Assembly: GCA_003254925.1 (NCBI GenBank)
Contig: QANZ01052132.1
Coordinates: forward strand, 37,353 to 101,352
Direction of reading: 5' to 3'
From: Chamaecrista fasciculata
Lineage: Eukaryota; Streptophyta; Magnoliopsida; Fabales; Fabaceae
DNA length: 64,000 bases
Shown: positions 49,376-61,201 of the stretch, piece by piece
Layout of the letters: the number at the start of each line of letters is the position of its first letter
Numbering within the stretch: the first letter of the stretch is position 1
Notes under the pieces: model-generated
Told to the model about the DNA's origin: nothing
What the model saw: only the letters and a program-made list of their open reading frames with translations
Databases searched by the model: none
Made by a program: the position numbers and the translations under genes

Positions 49376-50067
49376 TCTTTTCTATCTAAAAAAAAGCAGG
49401 TTGCTTTAAAGATTTGACTTCCTATAATACCCTTAAACATATCTCTTCATTTCTCAAAGATACTTTCTTATTTTTTTTTCTTAAAAGATACCTCTTTTGT
49501 CCTTAAAATATACCTTTTGGTTCATTAAAAGACATGTCTTTTGTTATGAAGAGATATCTTTTAAATAGTGTTTATTAATTGGTAATAGACATGTCTTTCA
49601 AATGAAAGTATATATCTTATGAATCATGTTTTTTGAGTTATCCAAACCACATAATACGAAAAAACATTATAAGTACAATTCGTAAATTTTGTTGGATCTC
49701 TCAAGGTACTTGCCTATTTCCAGGATGTATATATAAACAAATCACTCTTTGAAGATGGAAATTTATCACGTCTCAAAATTATTTATTCATCTACAATTGC
49801 CTTTACTCTTTTATCTTCATTCATTTACAATTGCCTTTACTTTTTTATCTTTATATGACATATAATACATAATTGCTCCTTATTATTCACTTGAAGTCTT
49901 CATTGTGCAAATATATGACGAGGTTTATTGCTCCTTATTATTCTCCACAGCGGACTTGATGGTGTCGATGAGTTCGAAATCGCGAGCAGAGTTCTCCAAC
50001 CTCTGCTTTACACTGTCGCCGTCTCGCCGGAACCACCGTCGCCGTTGCTCCAACTATTCGCGGCCTC
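49376..50067 (+). mobile_element. Helitron-like copy 1, 5' part, cut by gap
   Basis: From TCTTTTCTATCT at 49376 this matches 52494-53140 with few differences and one extra stretch of about 60 bp. It is preceded by A, as expected of Helitron 5' ends. The GC-rich cargo segment begins near 49935 and runs into the run of N. The 3' end was not found. Confidence 0.6.
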
Positions 50068-50372
50068 NNNNNNNNNNNNNNNNNNNNNNNNNNNNNNNNN
50101 NNNNNNNNNNNNNNNNNNNNNNNNNNNNNNNNNNNNNNNNNNNNNNNNNNNNNNNNNNNNNNNNNNNNNNNNNNNNNNNNNNNNNNNNNNNNNNNNNNNN
50201 NNNNNNNNNNNNNNNNNNNNNNNNNNNNNNNNNNNNNNNNNNNNNNNNNNNNNNNNNNNNNNNNNNNNNNNNNNNNNNNNNNNNNNNNNNNNNNNNNNNN
50301 NNNNNNNNNNNNNNNNNNNNNNNNNNNNNNNNNNNNNNNNNNNNNNNNNNNNNNNNNNNNNNNNNNNNNNNN
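50068..50372. other. Assembly gap (305 N)
   Basis: A run of N inside the GC-rich cargo of the Helitron-like copy. Frames across it should be ignored. Confidence 1.
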
Positions 50373-52000
50373 CTTAAATACATAGCCTTAACCAATATTG
50401 ATGCAAACAAGATCATACTTTAATGGACTATCAAAATACTATAGTTAACATGCATGCTATCTTTGGACATACAAACATATTCACCAAGCATATTAATAAA
50501 TCCCTTTAATGTCAATAATCATAAGCAATGATCCACCTTTGGGTAATCTCCTAGCATTACAATTAATGATCTCAATTGTTCAATCTAACTTTTCATATAA
50601 TTTAATTGCATCACATCATCAAGAACAATTGACATAAATAATTAAATATTTAAATACTTTTTAAACTAGGCCACTTTGGTGACTAACAAGTTTTCCTTTT
50701 CATTTAAATATTTAATATATGTAAACTTTACTTGAGATACTAAATCTCCAATTTCATTTGTATAACTTTACACTTGAAGAACTATTTCAAAACTTTAATT
50801 CATATATCTTGATCCCAATATATCATATACATGAGAACAATAAATTTAATAAGATATATGAGTTCATCCATTCATCTTTCATATACATATAAGAGTACCC
50901 ATACAAGAACAAATATATACATATTTATTGTTGTAAAACAAACTTTTAATACAACTCTCAATTTATTTGTTCTTCATAAGCCATTCAACCAAACAAGGCA
51001 TACTCACAAAACACACATATATATATATATATATGCATATCAACATCAACCTTTAGAAATCAATTTGGAGAACCCACGGACCTTAACTCATGAAAAGCAT
51101 CTTGGGCCCACTAATACACATCTCATTTCCAAAGCCATAAAAAATCAACGCACAGTACAAGAAAATTCAAATTTGCAATAATGGGAATAGACATTGTGGG
51201 GCCCAAACTTTATTGTGAAAACAAAACCTTCCTTCACAAATAGCAGCAGAGAAAAACGCATATAACCATAGATGGATGCATACGCACAGTACGAGTTTAT
51301 GTAAGTTTTACTCATAGTGGGAAGCCATTAACACATGCAACTTTAATTATAGTATCATCATTTGATTTATTCACCATAATCACACAAAGATTTCTTTCAA
51401 GATGATTATAGGAAATCCTAACAAAATCAAATGTGANTTTACTGAGTTAACGATTTATCTCTCATTGTTTCACACGTTTTAAAAATGATGAGCTTAAAAT
51501 TTTTTTAAAAAAATAATAGCATAATCAAATAGTATTATAGTTGTCTTCAAGCATAGCAACAGACAGTCCTACGGAGTCACATGAATCAAAATGGCGTCAT
51601 TTTGCAACTTGGCTACTGCTTGCAGATCTCAAGCCTCTCCTTCTTCCACACCTAATCCTTTTCCCATGAAATTTGCTCTTCAATTTGTAAGATAAAACTT
51701 TAATACTCAAAACTTGATGAGTAGAAGAAATATGTGTACCTTGGTTCTTGATCTTGAAATCTTGAAGAGAGTTTCTTCCCTCTGCCCTTCTTCTCTACAT
51801 GTTCTCTGATGGTTGAGAACCTCTCATTTCCTTATCCTCTAATCTCAAATGTGAGGCTTGTGTCTATCATGAAGGAAGAGGGAAGGGTATATATAAAACC
51901 CTACTAGGCTCTAGTTCCTCCTAAGGCCAACAACCATCACATTGGGCCTCCTTTAATTAGACCCAGTCCATTAGTCACATGGGCCACATAATGAAATATT
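50373..52000 (-). other. Probable degenerate retroelement-derived sequence
   Basis: There are no coding domains. On the minus strand, a TATA-like TTTTATATATACCC (about 51886-51899) is followed by a leader-like stretch. Repeated short phrases and AT-rich tracts around 50500-50800 look like LTR or leader debris, but no ends or target duplications were found. A lone N lies at 51437. Confidence 0.35.
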
Positions 52001-52016
52001 ATAAAATAATCCAACA

Positions 52017-52358
52017 CAATTTCCTTCACGTTATTCCATCAAGCTTTTTTCTTCTTCTTCTTCTGGCTCACTACTCGCAAGCTCTTTCACATGGGACGAT
52101 GTCTTTTCTGTACCTTATTATGGAAATGCCACACAAGATACCTCTTCTTATCTCCAAGGCTTCTCCCACAAAGTCCAATTCTGCAACCGTGGTTCTGTAA
52201 GTTCCGTAGATATATAACTTTATTAAATTACTATGATTTCTGGCCTCTCTATATGTATCTATGTTACTGATACTGAATCGGTTTAATTTGTAGGAAAATC
52301 AAATTGAGTTCGTTCCATTTGTCATTCACGACCAAGTTGTTGGGTTCATTCACAATGG
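52017..52358 (+). pseudogene. Nudix hydrolase (NUDT20/24-like) 5' gene fragment
   Basis: Two exon-like pieces. The first, ending at 52196 with a GT donor (TCT|GTAAGT), encodes a Ser-rich leader and then FTWDDVFSVPYYGNATQDTS and YLQGFSHKVQFCNRGS. The second, 52294-52358 between TTGTAG and GG|GTAAAA, encodes QIEFVPFVIHDQVVGFIHNG. Together they match the N-terminal domain before the Nudix fold in chloroplast NUDT20/24-type proteins, and the Ser-rich start would be a transit peptide. The catalytic Nudix box is not in the window, and a Helitron-like element begins 136 bp downstream. So this is a stranded 5' fragment, by insertion or by transposon capture. Confidence 0.75.
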
Positions 52359-52493
52359 GTAAAACTTACTACTTTTAATCCAAATTTAGTCGATCACCCA
52401 CACCCACGTTCATCACTCCATTATATATATATTGATTAAAAAAGTTGGCTACGACCAAATTTTTTAACCCACGTTCATCACTCTCCAAATAAA

Positions 52494-54245
52494 TCTTTTC
52501 TATCTATAAAAAAAGCAGGTTGCTTTAAAGATTTGACTTCCTATAATACCCTTAAACATATCTTTTCATTTCTCAAAGATACCTTCTTATTTTTTTTCTC
52601 AAAAGATACCTCTTTTGTCCCTAAAATATACCTTTTGGTTCATTAAAAGACATGTCTTTTGTTATGAAGAGATATCTTTTAAATAGTGTTTATTAATTGG
52701 TAATAGACATGTCTTTCAAATGAAAGTATATATCTTATCAATCATGTCTTATGATCAAGTATAAATAGTTATCCAAACCACATAATACAAAGAAACATTA
52801 TAAGTACAATTCGTAAATTTTGTTGGATCTCCCAAGGTACTTGCCTATTTCCATGATGTATATATAAACAAATCACTCTTTTTAGATGGAAATTTATCAC
52901 GTCTCAAAATTATTTATTCATCTACAATTGCCTTTACTCTTTTATCTTCATTCATTTACAATTGCCTTTACTTTCATTGTGCAAATATATGACGAGGTTT
53001 ATTGCTCCTTATTATTCTCCACAGCGGACTTGATGGTGTCGATGAGTTCGAAATCGCGAGCAGAGTTCTCCCACCTCTGCTTTACACTGTCGCCGTCTCG
53101 CCGGAACAACCGTCGCCGTTGCTCCAACTATTCGCGGCCTCTACCATCGTCGGCCTCCGCCTCCGCCCTGGCCTCTTCTCGCTGCTCCACTAATCACCCA
53201 TCGTTGCGTAACTCTTTTCGCCTGCCGTCAACATCGCTCAACTTAGATCTAAGTTCAATTCGCTACTGTGTGTATCCCATGTGTGTATCCCAGAAGAAAA
53301 GCCATAGGTTAGGATTTTTGTCTTTTTCTCTTTGTAATCCTGGACCTTGGGTTTCTTTTATTATAATTGCTCCTTTTTCAATGAAAAAAGAAGAAGAGAA
53401 TTTACAATTTATCCAAGGGTCCATATTATTTTTCAATAATCCAAGGATCCTATATTTGTTTCAATATAGAAAAATGCAGGAAATTTGATTTTAGAGGATC
53501 CACCTCTATCAATGTAACAAAATCTTTAACCTATTTGATGATCACCATTCACCACCATTTCACTCACACATGTAACTCCTCCCTCCACATGTTGCTATTA
53601 AACCCCCTCAACTGTCAAGTCTATTTCTATCTATCCATACTGTAGCAAAGGCAGAAAAATATTCTAATTGGGTTTAATTTTCTGCATATGAGATTTGCCC
53701 TATTTTTTTTAATGACCCAACTTGCAAATACAGTTATGTATTTTTATTACCCAACTTTACATTTCTGACCTAAAATCATCGAAACTCTAAATTACTTCTT
53801 AATTACGAAATAATAGAAATATTTTTATCCTTTTTATTTTTATTATTTTTCAAAATATAAATAAAAAAATCACGTCAATGTAATTGTAATTAAAAGTTAA
53901 ATTAAAGCATCAAGAATGTCACGAATTTAAGAATATTATGTCAACAAAGTGAAATTTTGTTAGTTAATGTAGGATTAAATAATAACTTTTTTAAAAAAAT
54001 GATCTACAAGTTTATTAGATCATGATAGAAACTAACGGTGATCACAAAAAAGAAATTTTTGAGACTAAAACAAAATGAAGAATAACTTAAGGATCAAAAT
54101 GAAACTCATTTAATACTTGAGGGGTCAATATGAAAATTTAACCATTTTTTAGACTAACACATAATATACCAATAAATAATTATCACAAAAGATATACTAA
54201 TAGATGAATTAATATAACGCGTGCAACGCACGCGAACACCACTAG
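52494..54245 (+). mobile_element. Helitron-like element, copy 2
   Basis: The 5' end is A|TCTTTTCTATCT. The 3' end is a 7-bp-stem hairpin CGCGTGCAACGCACGCG (54218-54234), then 7 bases and CTAG|T. This A|TC...CTAG|T arrangement, without target duplication, is the hallmark of Helitrons. It contains a GC-rich segment (about 52990-53260) that looks like captured gene sequence. Its minus strand has an open end ENSARDFELIDTIKSAVENN followed by a stop, which I do not recognise. No RepHel protein is present. Confidence 0.65.
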
Positions 54246-55182
54246 TACATATAAATGTGTGTGTATATATATTGTTTCATTAGTCATTTGCTCTGTCCAA
54301 ATTACCAGAAGCCATGAAACCTTGGCGTTTGTAGAGTTTGAGAACTGAGCTGAAGGAGAAAGCTGGTAATTTACAAGGTACAACATGGAAATGGATCCAT
54401 GGTTCTTTTGGACTTAGTCATGAAATGTTGATGGACTTTGATTTTCTACCAATGGAAAATAATTTGAAAAAAAAAAAAAAAGGAATTCACGTTTACTTAA
54501 CTTCAAGGATCTGCATCCATAAAACCCAGAAAATCGAAAATGGAAGGAGCCTTTAAGTTACCCTCTAACCCAACCAATTAAATCCTCTTCTACATCAGGC
54601 CATTAAAAATATCACTTCTACTTCTACATAATAAAATTGCCAAGTCATGGATGACTGCATAATATATTCACATATGCTGACTCAAACTCAAAATGCAGCA
54701 AACAAGGTTCCCCATTGCTACCTCCACTCTCAAAATCTTCATTTGCTTATGACCATATTTACATCTATTGTTCTGTGAGTAAAGAATAATAATAAAGATA
54801 CAAACTTTCACACTAAACTATGCAAGTATTTGTCAAGTTTCTTCATACCCAAGAACACAAAATTAACTACAAAGACAAATGAACTAGCTACCAAAAACTG
54901 AGATATTTTCCAGGAAAAAATCTGTACTACATCAAGATTAGAACTTATGCAGAAATAATTGTACCTGATATTTTTGCTACAGCACCCTGACTTAATACAT
55001 TGCATTATGAATATGTGATCATTGAAATAACCTTTCTTACATTCAAGCCCGTGATACACCATGTACATTCTGATTCTATAATACATCCATCAGTTCTCTA
55101 TGGTTTATGTGTTTTCTTTTCTGCTATATTTTTCTGTTGGGAGGTCACACACATACACACAATTGAGAATTTAACAATCAAG
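54246..55182. other. Intergenic, downstream of the chimeric gene
   Basis: No supportable gene is seen; poly-A at about 54467-54481. The last few hundred bases would be the 3' flank of the chimera on the minus strand. Confidence 0.4.
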
Positions 55183-57905
55183 TCAAGCAGTGCACACTTG
55201 GTTTTTATAATTGTCTCCAAGAAGCTTAATAATGGTCCTAATTGTGGGTCTCTTGCGTGGATCCTTCTCAGTGCATAACAAAGCAACAGAAAGCACTTCA
55301 GTAACTTGTACCTCTACGTTCGAGTCAAATTCCCTTGCAAGTCTTGAATCAACAATTTTGTCAAGATCTCTTGTTTCCATCCAGATGGATCGAACCCGTC
55401 CAACTAAAGTCATTTTGTTTAGAAACGATGGATCTAATGCCTTCTTCCCAGTTATTAGCTCAAGCAAAACTACCCCAAAATTATATATATCAGATGCAAT
55501 ACCCTCTTCCATCATATATCCATTCTCTATAAAAGGCCAGAGCAAACAAGCATGTTGTTGTTAATACATATGAAAATTTTATCTAACAAGGAAAAACAGC
55601 TAATCAATTAAGTATAGAAGTGCTAAATGGTGGAATATACCCATTGTACCTTCTGAAAAATAATTGGATGGCTCACTTGTCAGAGAAGAGGCCTGATTCA
55701 AAGGCATGGAAACACCAAAATCACCAATATGAGGTTCCATGTCAGAGTCAAGATATATAGTCTTTGGACTTATATAGAGATGCACTGAGTGAGGATAACA
55801 GTCATGAAGGAGTTTTGCCAGTTCTTGTGCAATTCCAACGGCTATCTTATAGCGGATATTCCACTCCAAGGTTGTCACTGCTGGATCCCATACATGCAAA
55901 ACATCATGAAGGCTGGCAAATGGATGATGTGAAGATGAAGCCATATATCTGGATCAGGCAAAACAAATAAACAGTCAGTGTTACAAAATAAGAACAAGCA
56001 TATATGACTTGTAAACACTAATCCCATTACCATGTCTTTTCTTTTCTGGGATAATTATTTATAGGGTTAGAATTATGTTGGTATAGTACATACTCATACA
56101 TTCCCTGAACATCAGGAGGGGGATGATTAGAAGAAGGAGGGCTTGCACTTGCATAATCAATGTGAGGGTCATACCCAGCAGTGCATAATCCTTTGCCTCG
56201 ATCATATGAACCTGTATAATCAATTTATAAGTTTAAATGAATAATAACATTGAGAACACAAGAGTGAAAATCTCTTGTACTTCTCAATATATTTGTATTG
56301 AAACGCTCTCAAACAAATCACATTTAACATGATATAATGATATAGGAGTAGTAGTAGTGTACAGTCAGAGGGATGTATGTATATCCAGCACGAAACCATG
56401 TTTAAAGAATACCTGAACTAGTACAATTCTGCTGTATTGGCTTGCTTATATCTGTGCCATGCTCAGTGTTTGTGTCATTATCCATGCTTCTTACAAAATT
56501 ATCATGCTTCACTGGCAAAAGGGTGATGTTTGCAACATTATTATTATTTTAAATGGAAGGTAAAAGAAAACACCACCAAATTTCTACATTTCAAACTAAG
56601 GTTTCTCTACCGGTAACCACGGGGAAAAAAATATGAAAACAAAAGGGGGATTGGAGATAGAAGAGAGGAAAATATTCTATGTTGATAAGGTTGACCCCAA
56701 AATGCCTTCTGAAATTGCAAATTACATTAACTTCACCCAAGATCCCCTATGAAATCAAATATTTTTAATCTGAATTCAAGCTAATAAACTAAAAGTTTAT
56801 AGAAGACCACCTCTTATTAAAAAATATTGTTTATCGGCCATCTGTGTGGAAAGCACTGAGTTTGCCTCTGCATCAAAGACCAAGTCCTGAAAAGTAAAAG
56901 AAGTCACTCTTCCAGGAAATGAAGGAAGATAACATCCTAGAGTACATCTACATCAAATAGGTCAACCTGAAGAATGTCTTTGGCCAGAACTGCTTCATGT
57001 GCTGTGTTGAAGAGAGCATAACCAATAGGTCTTCCATGTATGAAACTCAATTGAGAAGCTTTGTATCCAGGCAACCACCTCAGAAGATTCGGAAGTTCTC
57101 TCTGTTTTACATCACCAGGAAGGCCTATTATAACAAAGGTTCGAGCCTAAACACAAGCACAATCCAATTCCCAGCTTGTCACAATGAGATTACTAAAACA
57201 AAAACTCGTATGACAAAATTTATAGAAAAGGCCACTCTTGATCCTTGAACCTTTAACTGTTTTGAATATTTATAAAGGAGTGATATTGCCTATTACCAAT
57301 GACAGCTAACTCAGCCTCTTTTGCAGTTCATCGCATACGTTTGGTGTGCCAGATCTTATTCCATGTCACACAATTAATATGCCAGATTCGATCACTTGCT
57401 TAGCTCCTTAGCCAGTTGAAGTATATACTAAATGTACAAACTAGAAAGGGGGTTTGGGTTGTTTGGCATGACTATTTGTACATATTACTCCCCAATAACA
57501 ACCCAGTTTATTTGAAAAAAAAAAAAAAGAAATTATTGGAATTTTTGAATTTATCAATGATTAGTGCAAATAAAAAAAAAATTGCTTGTTTGTGAGAACA
57601 TGTATAAAATGTTTCTAAATGTTGCAACAATAACAACAATAACAACAATCAAAGACTTTTCCCACTAGGTAGGGTCGGCTATATGGATCAACTGATGCCA
57701 CTGTGTTCATGTTTCTAAAAGTTGCAATAGTAAAGAAAATGCATAGCTTTGTTCATAATAGAACCAGAAAGAAAAAAGTCTCCAAATTTCTATTTTCATG
57801 GTAATCTTGCTATCTAAAAACTTACCTGCGTATAAATAGAGGCAGTAGCAGTGGCGAGGGCACTTCCCAAATGAAATGAAGTTCTGTCATTTTGAACAAA
57901 AATTC
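55183..57905 (-). CDS. Chimeric gene: RRM RNA-binding protein exons joined to PEPR kinase C-lobe
   Basis: Exons read from splice signals: 57905-57826, 57146-56967, 56886-56811, 56511-56413, 56211-56100, 55948-55641 (cryptic donor) and 55526-55183. Splice phases agree throughout. The second exon encodes the RRM core (ARTFVIIGLPGDVKQREL, LPGYKASQLSF, IGYALF) and the third continues it (VFDAEANSVLSTQMADK). The next two give the Pro/Ser/Tyr linker of this plant RRM family. Exon 6 starts YMASSSHHPFA and runs without a break into SLHDVLHVWDP, the PEPR kinase from alpha-D on. The N-lobe is absent and HRD is replaced (SVHLYISPKT), so kinase activity is impossible. The ancestral donor after the activation segment is lost; an in-phase cryptic one (ATGG|GTATAT) exists. 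The first exon with ATG was not found. The gene lies 386 bp downstream of PEPR-C. Expression unknown; a pseudogene is possible. Confidence 0.6.
57628..57708 (-). mobile_element. Truncated Au-type SINE in chimera intron
   Basis: The minus strand ends in a GTTGTT-type tail and contains TAGCCGACCCTACCTAGTGG, the typical 3' part of plant Au SINEs. It is flanked by a 19-bp target duplication with one mismatch (57609-57627 and 57709-57727). It lies in the first recognised intron of the chimera. Confidence 0.8.
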
Positions 57906-58290
57906 CTGTATAAATCAGACAAGGCGTAAGCCTCACAGCCCTTTAAATAGTTCTGAGCAGCTTAAATCTCAGTATCACTTACAATCCTACGATGAAATGG
58001 AGTCATGGCTCAACCAGCTCAGTTGAAAATAGAAAACTAATAATGAGTTACTGAAAGCAGCAATAATAGTGAAAAGGAAGCATGATGATTCCATAATTTG
58101 TTGTTTTTTATTGAATCAAGCCAAGTGAAATAGTGTTATCATTAAATATAATGTCAATTACTCAATACTTCATGGGCAACATCATCTGAAACTCCAACAA
58201 AAGATAAAAACAAAAGCTGTCATACAGTAATATTTAATATTCAGATTTTCAACATGACATTACATGGATGTGAATAAAACGAAGCCATTG

Positions 58291-61201
58291 TTAATTGCTA
58301 CCTTGATCTGTGGGTGATTCATAGATTTTGATTACATCTCTCATCTTCAATCTCTTTCCTGGATCTGTTTGAGTACAAATCAAAGCCACTGAAAGCACTT
58401 TGATAACTTGTGCCACTACATTTAAATCTGAAAGTTCACTTGAGAGACTTGAATCAACAATCTCTTCAATTTCTCTTGTTTCCCTCCATACAGATTTAAA
58501 CCAACCTACTAAAGTGGTTTTCTCTTCCTCAAATGAAGAATCTATTACTTTCTTTCTGGTCATGAGCTCTAGCAAAAGCACCCCATAACTATATACATCA
58601 AATTCACAGCTTGCCTCTACTGTATGTGCAATCTCTGTCACAAGACAAAGTAAACATGTTTAAAAGTTAAATCATCAGAGAAATTGTGAGGGAAGCATAC
58701 ATTTGATGTCTATCAATCCCTTTTTTCTTTTGTATGAGATTGTCTATATTACTAATGTATTATTTGAAGAGGTATGTTCATCTTAGAGGCTGGAATCTGG
58801 TCCTTTTATTATAAATGGAGTAAACATAAATTTCATGTAAGAAATTGAAAATTAATCAACTGAATATGGAATAAGAACAGTTACCAGGTGCTATAAAACC
58901 TCGTGTACCTAGATGATATGTTGACCGCATTCTCCTTGTAGAGGACTGATTCAAAGTAATGGCTAAACCAAAATCGGTAATATAAGGCTCCATGTCAGAA
59001 TCAAGAAGTATATTCTTCGGGTTGATGTCTCGATGCACTATAGGAGGATCACATCTGTGATGAAGATATGACAGTCCCTTGGCAATTCCAACAGCTATCA
59101 TATAGCGAACATTCCAATCTAAGGATTGTGGTGGATCATCTTTATGCAAAACATCATGAAGGCTCCCATTTTCCATATATGTGTAGAATATTAAACCGTA
59201 CTCCTTTCCTATCCAATAGCCTAGAGATTTTGCCACATTTTGATGCCTAATCTTCGTAATGATTCCAATTTCTGTAGCCATGCTTAATCTCTTCCTTTTG
59301 CTCTTTGCAACTTCAAGTTTCTTTACCGCAATAACTCCAAAATCAAATTTGGCTTTGTAAACAGTTCCATACCCTCCTCTGCCAATTATATATTGATCAT
59401 CTAGATTCTCTGTGGCTTTCATCACTTCCCCCTTGCATCTTAGGTCAATAATTCGATTTTCTAATCCATGTTCTCTCATTAAAGACCACAGCTCATGCTC
59501 CTCTTCATCATAGGCAATGACGTCTTCCCATGATAATAATTGGCCAGAAAGATGCATGTGAATGAGTTTTATTAACAAAATGGCAACAAACATTGGGGAC
59601 CCAATTTCTACTATCAAAATCACGAAATTGGAAACTTTGTGATTTGTTGATTTGGGTTTGGATGTGGATTCGTCTATGCCACATGGCTTCAACTTCAAGT
59701 TGCTTATTTCAGAGCAACTTAAGCCAAAAAAACCTGGACAAGGGACACATAGGCCAGGATTGCCCAAGAATGATGATGGAGAAGAATTGAGATACTTCAT
59801 TAGCTGTTCAGGTAGAGTACCAACAAAGAAATTGTATGAAATATTTACTTGCGTTAGTGAAGGAAGGTCAGTGAGGATCTTTAGGTCTCCTGTCAAATTG
59901 TTAAAGGATATATCCAAAATTTCGAGCTTTTGCAGCCCCACAAATCCCCAAGGAATATTACCTGTCAATTTGTTAGCACTGAGATTCAACCTATTTAAGA
60001 AAGATAGCTTATCTCCTATTGATGTAGGAATGTCACCACGAAACATATTTCCACCAAGTTCTAAGTCAACAAGCAGGTTATATTCTGACAAGAAAGAAGG
60101 GATAACCCCACTAAAATTATTCTCACTTAATCTCAAATATTCTAGCATCGTCCAGTTTCTCAAACTTGGAGGTAACGAGCCAGTTAGAGAATTGAATCCA
60201 ACATCAAACCTTCCCATTCTTGAACAGTATGATAGCTGCTGCGGCAAAGGACCTTCTAAGTTGTTTTGAGCAAGATTCAGATCATAAAGGTTGGCAAGGT
60301 TTCCTAGCTCTGAGGGGATAAGCCCTGTAATGTTGTTCATTGACAAATACAAAACGCCGAGATTTGTGCAGTTTCCCAAACTTGATGGAATTGTTCCACT
60401 GATGTTGCTATTGCGGATGGCCAGGTACTTGAGATTCGGATTACATTCAAAACCAAGAGAAGACCTGAAAAGGTTATTATTGCTGACATCCAAATAAACA
60501 AGATTCTTGAGATTGTTAAGACTCTGAGGCAGAGTTCCCTCCAGTACGTTACCATCCAAAAACAATGCGTCTAACTTACTGCAGTTCCCTATGGAAGGGG
60601 GAATGGTCCCTGACAACTGATTACCAGATAGATACAACTTCAACAGTTTTGTGGTATTCCCAATATTAGAGGGGATAGGACCACTAATATTGTTGTAATA
60701 AAGGTACACTTGTTCTAATTGAGGTAATTGAAACAAGGACTCAGGTATTTTACCAGTGAGCAGATTAGAATAAAAATTCATATACCGCAAATTTTGCAAC
60801 TTTGTCAAGGCATCTGGTATGTGACCCCTAAATTGGTTGTTAGACAGGTCGATATACTCAAGTAGACTACAATTACCTAACTCTGAGGGTATTATTCCTG
60901 AGAAACCATTTTTGTTCAACACCATGGTCTCCAAGTGATTCAAGTTTTCAATCTCTGGACCAAGTTGACCAGAAATACCGAAAGCTGTGAGGTCAAGGGA
61001 GACCACATAATTATCATGGTTGCATTTTACTCCTTTCCATGAGCATGGGGTGGAATCTGAGGAACTCCAGTTTGAACTTATGGAAGGAGGCACAGATGTC
61101 CAGTGATTGAGGAGTGATAACAGAGTCAACCCATCAGAACTCAAAGCAGAAGCAACGCATAAGAGCATAAAGAAAGAAAGAACCAATAATGGGAGTTTCA
61201 T
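58291..61201 (-). CDS. PEPR-like LRR receptor kinase with 17 LRRs (PEPR-C)
   Basis: Exons 61201-58885 and 58634-58291, intron 250 bp (CCTG|GTAAC, TGACAG|AG), 886 residues. An upstream in-frame Met exists, but MKLPLLVLSFF aligns with the PEPR-B start and opens a signal peptide. LRRs 1-7 and 19-27 of the PEPR-A scheme are present, joined by a hybrid of repeats 8 and 18 (LDVSNNNLFRSSLGFECNP): 17 repeats, with ten lost by a deletion different from PEPR-B. The membrane span lies near 'VEIGSPMFVAILLIKLIHM'. The juxtamembrane region is unusual and acidic (WEDVIAYDEEEHE). The kinase has IGRGGYGTVYKA, AVKK, HRDINPKN and TDFG, so catalysis is likely. The C-terminal tail is short and ends SPTDQGSN. A membrane receptor of the Pep-receptor family, with a ligand that may differ. 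Confidence 0.9.

Noticed and set aside
49905-50423. Open frames crossing the run of N
   Set aside because: The gap has no sequence, so the frames are artefacts.
59652-60269. 205-residue plus-strand frame opposite PEPR-C
   Set aside because: Antisense shadow of the LRR-coding exon; the minus strand carries the recognised domains.
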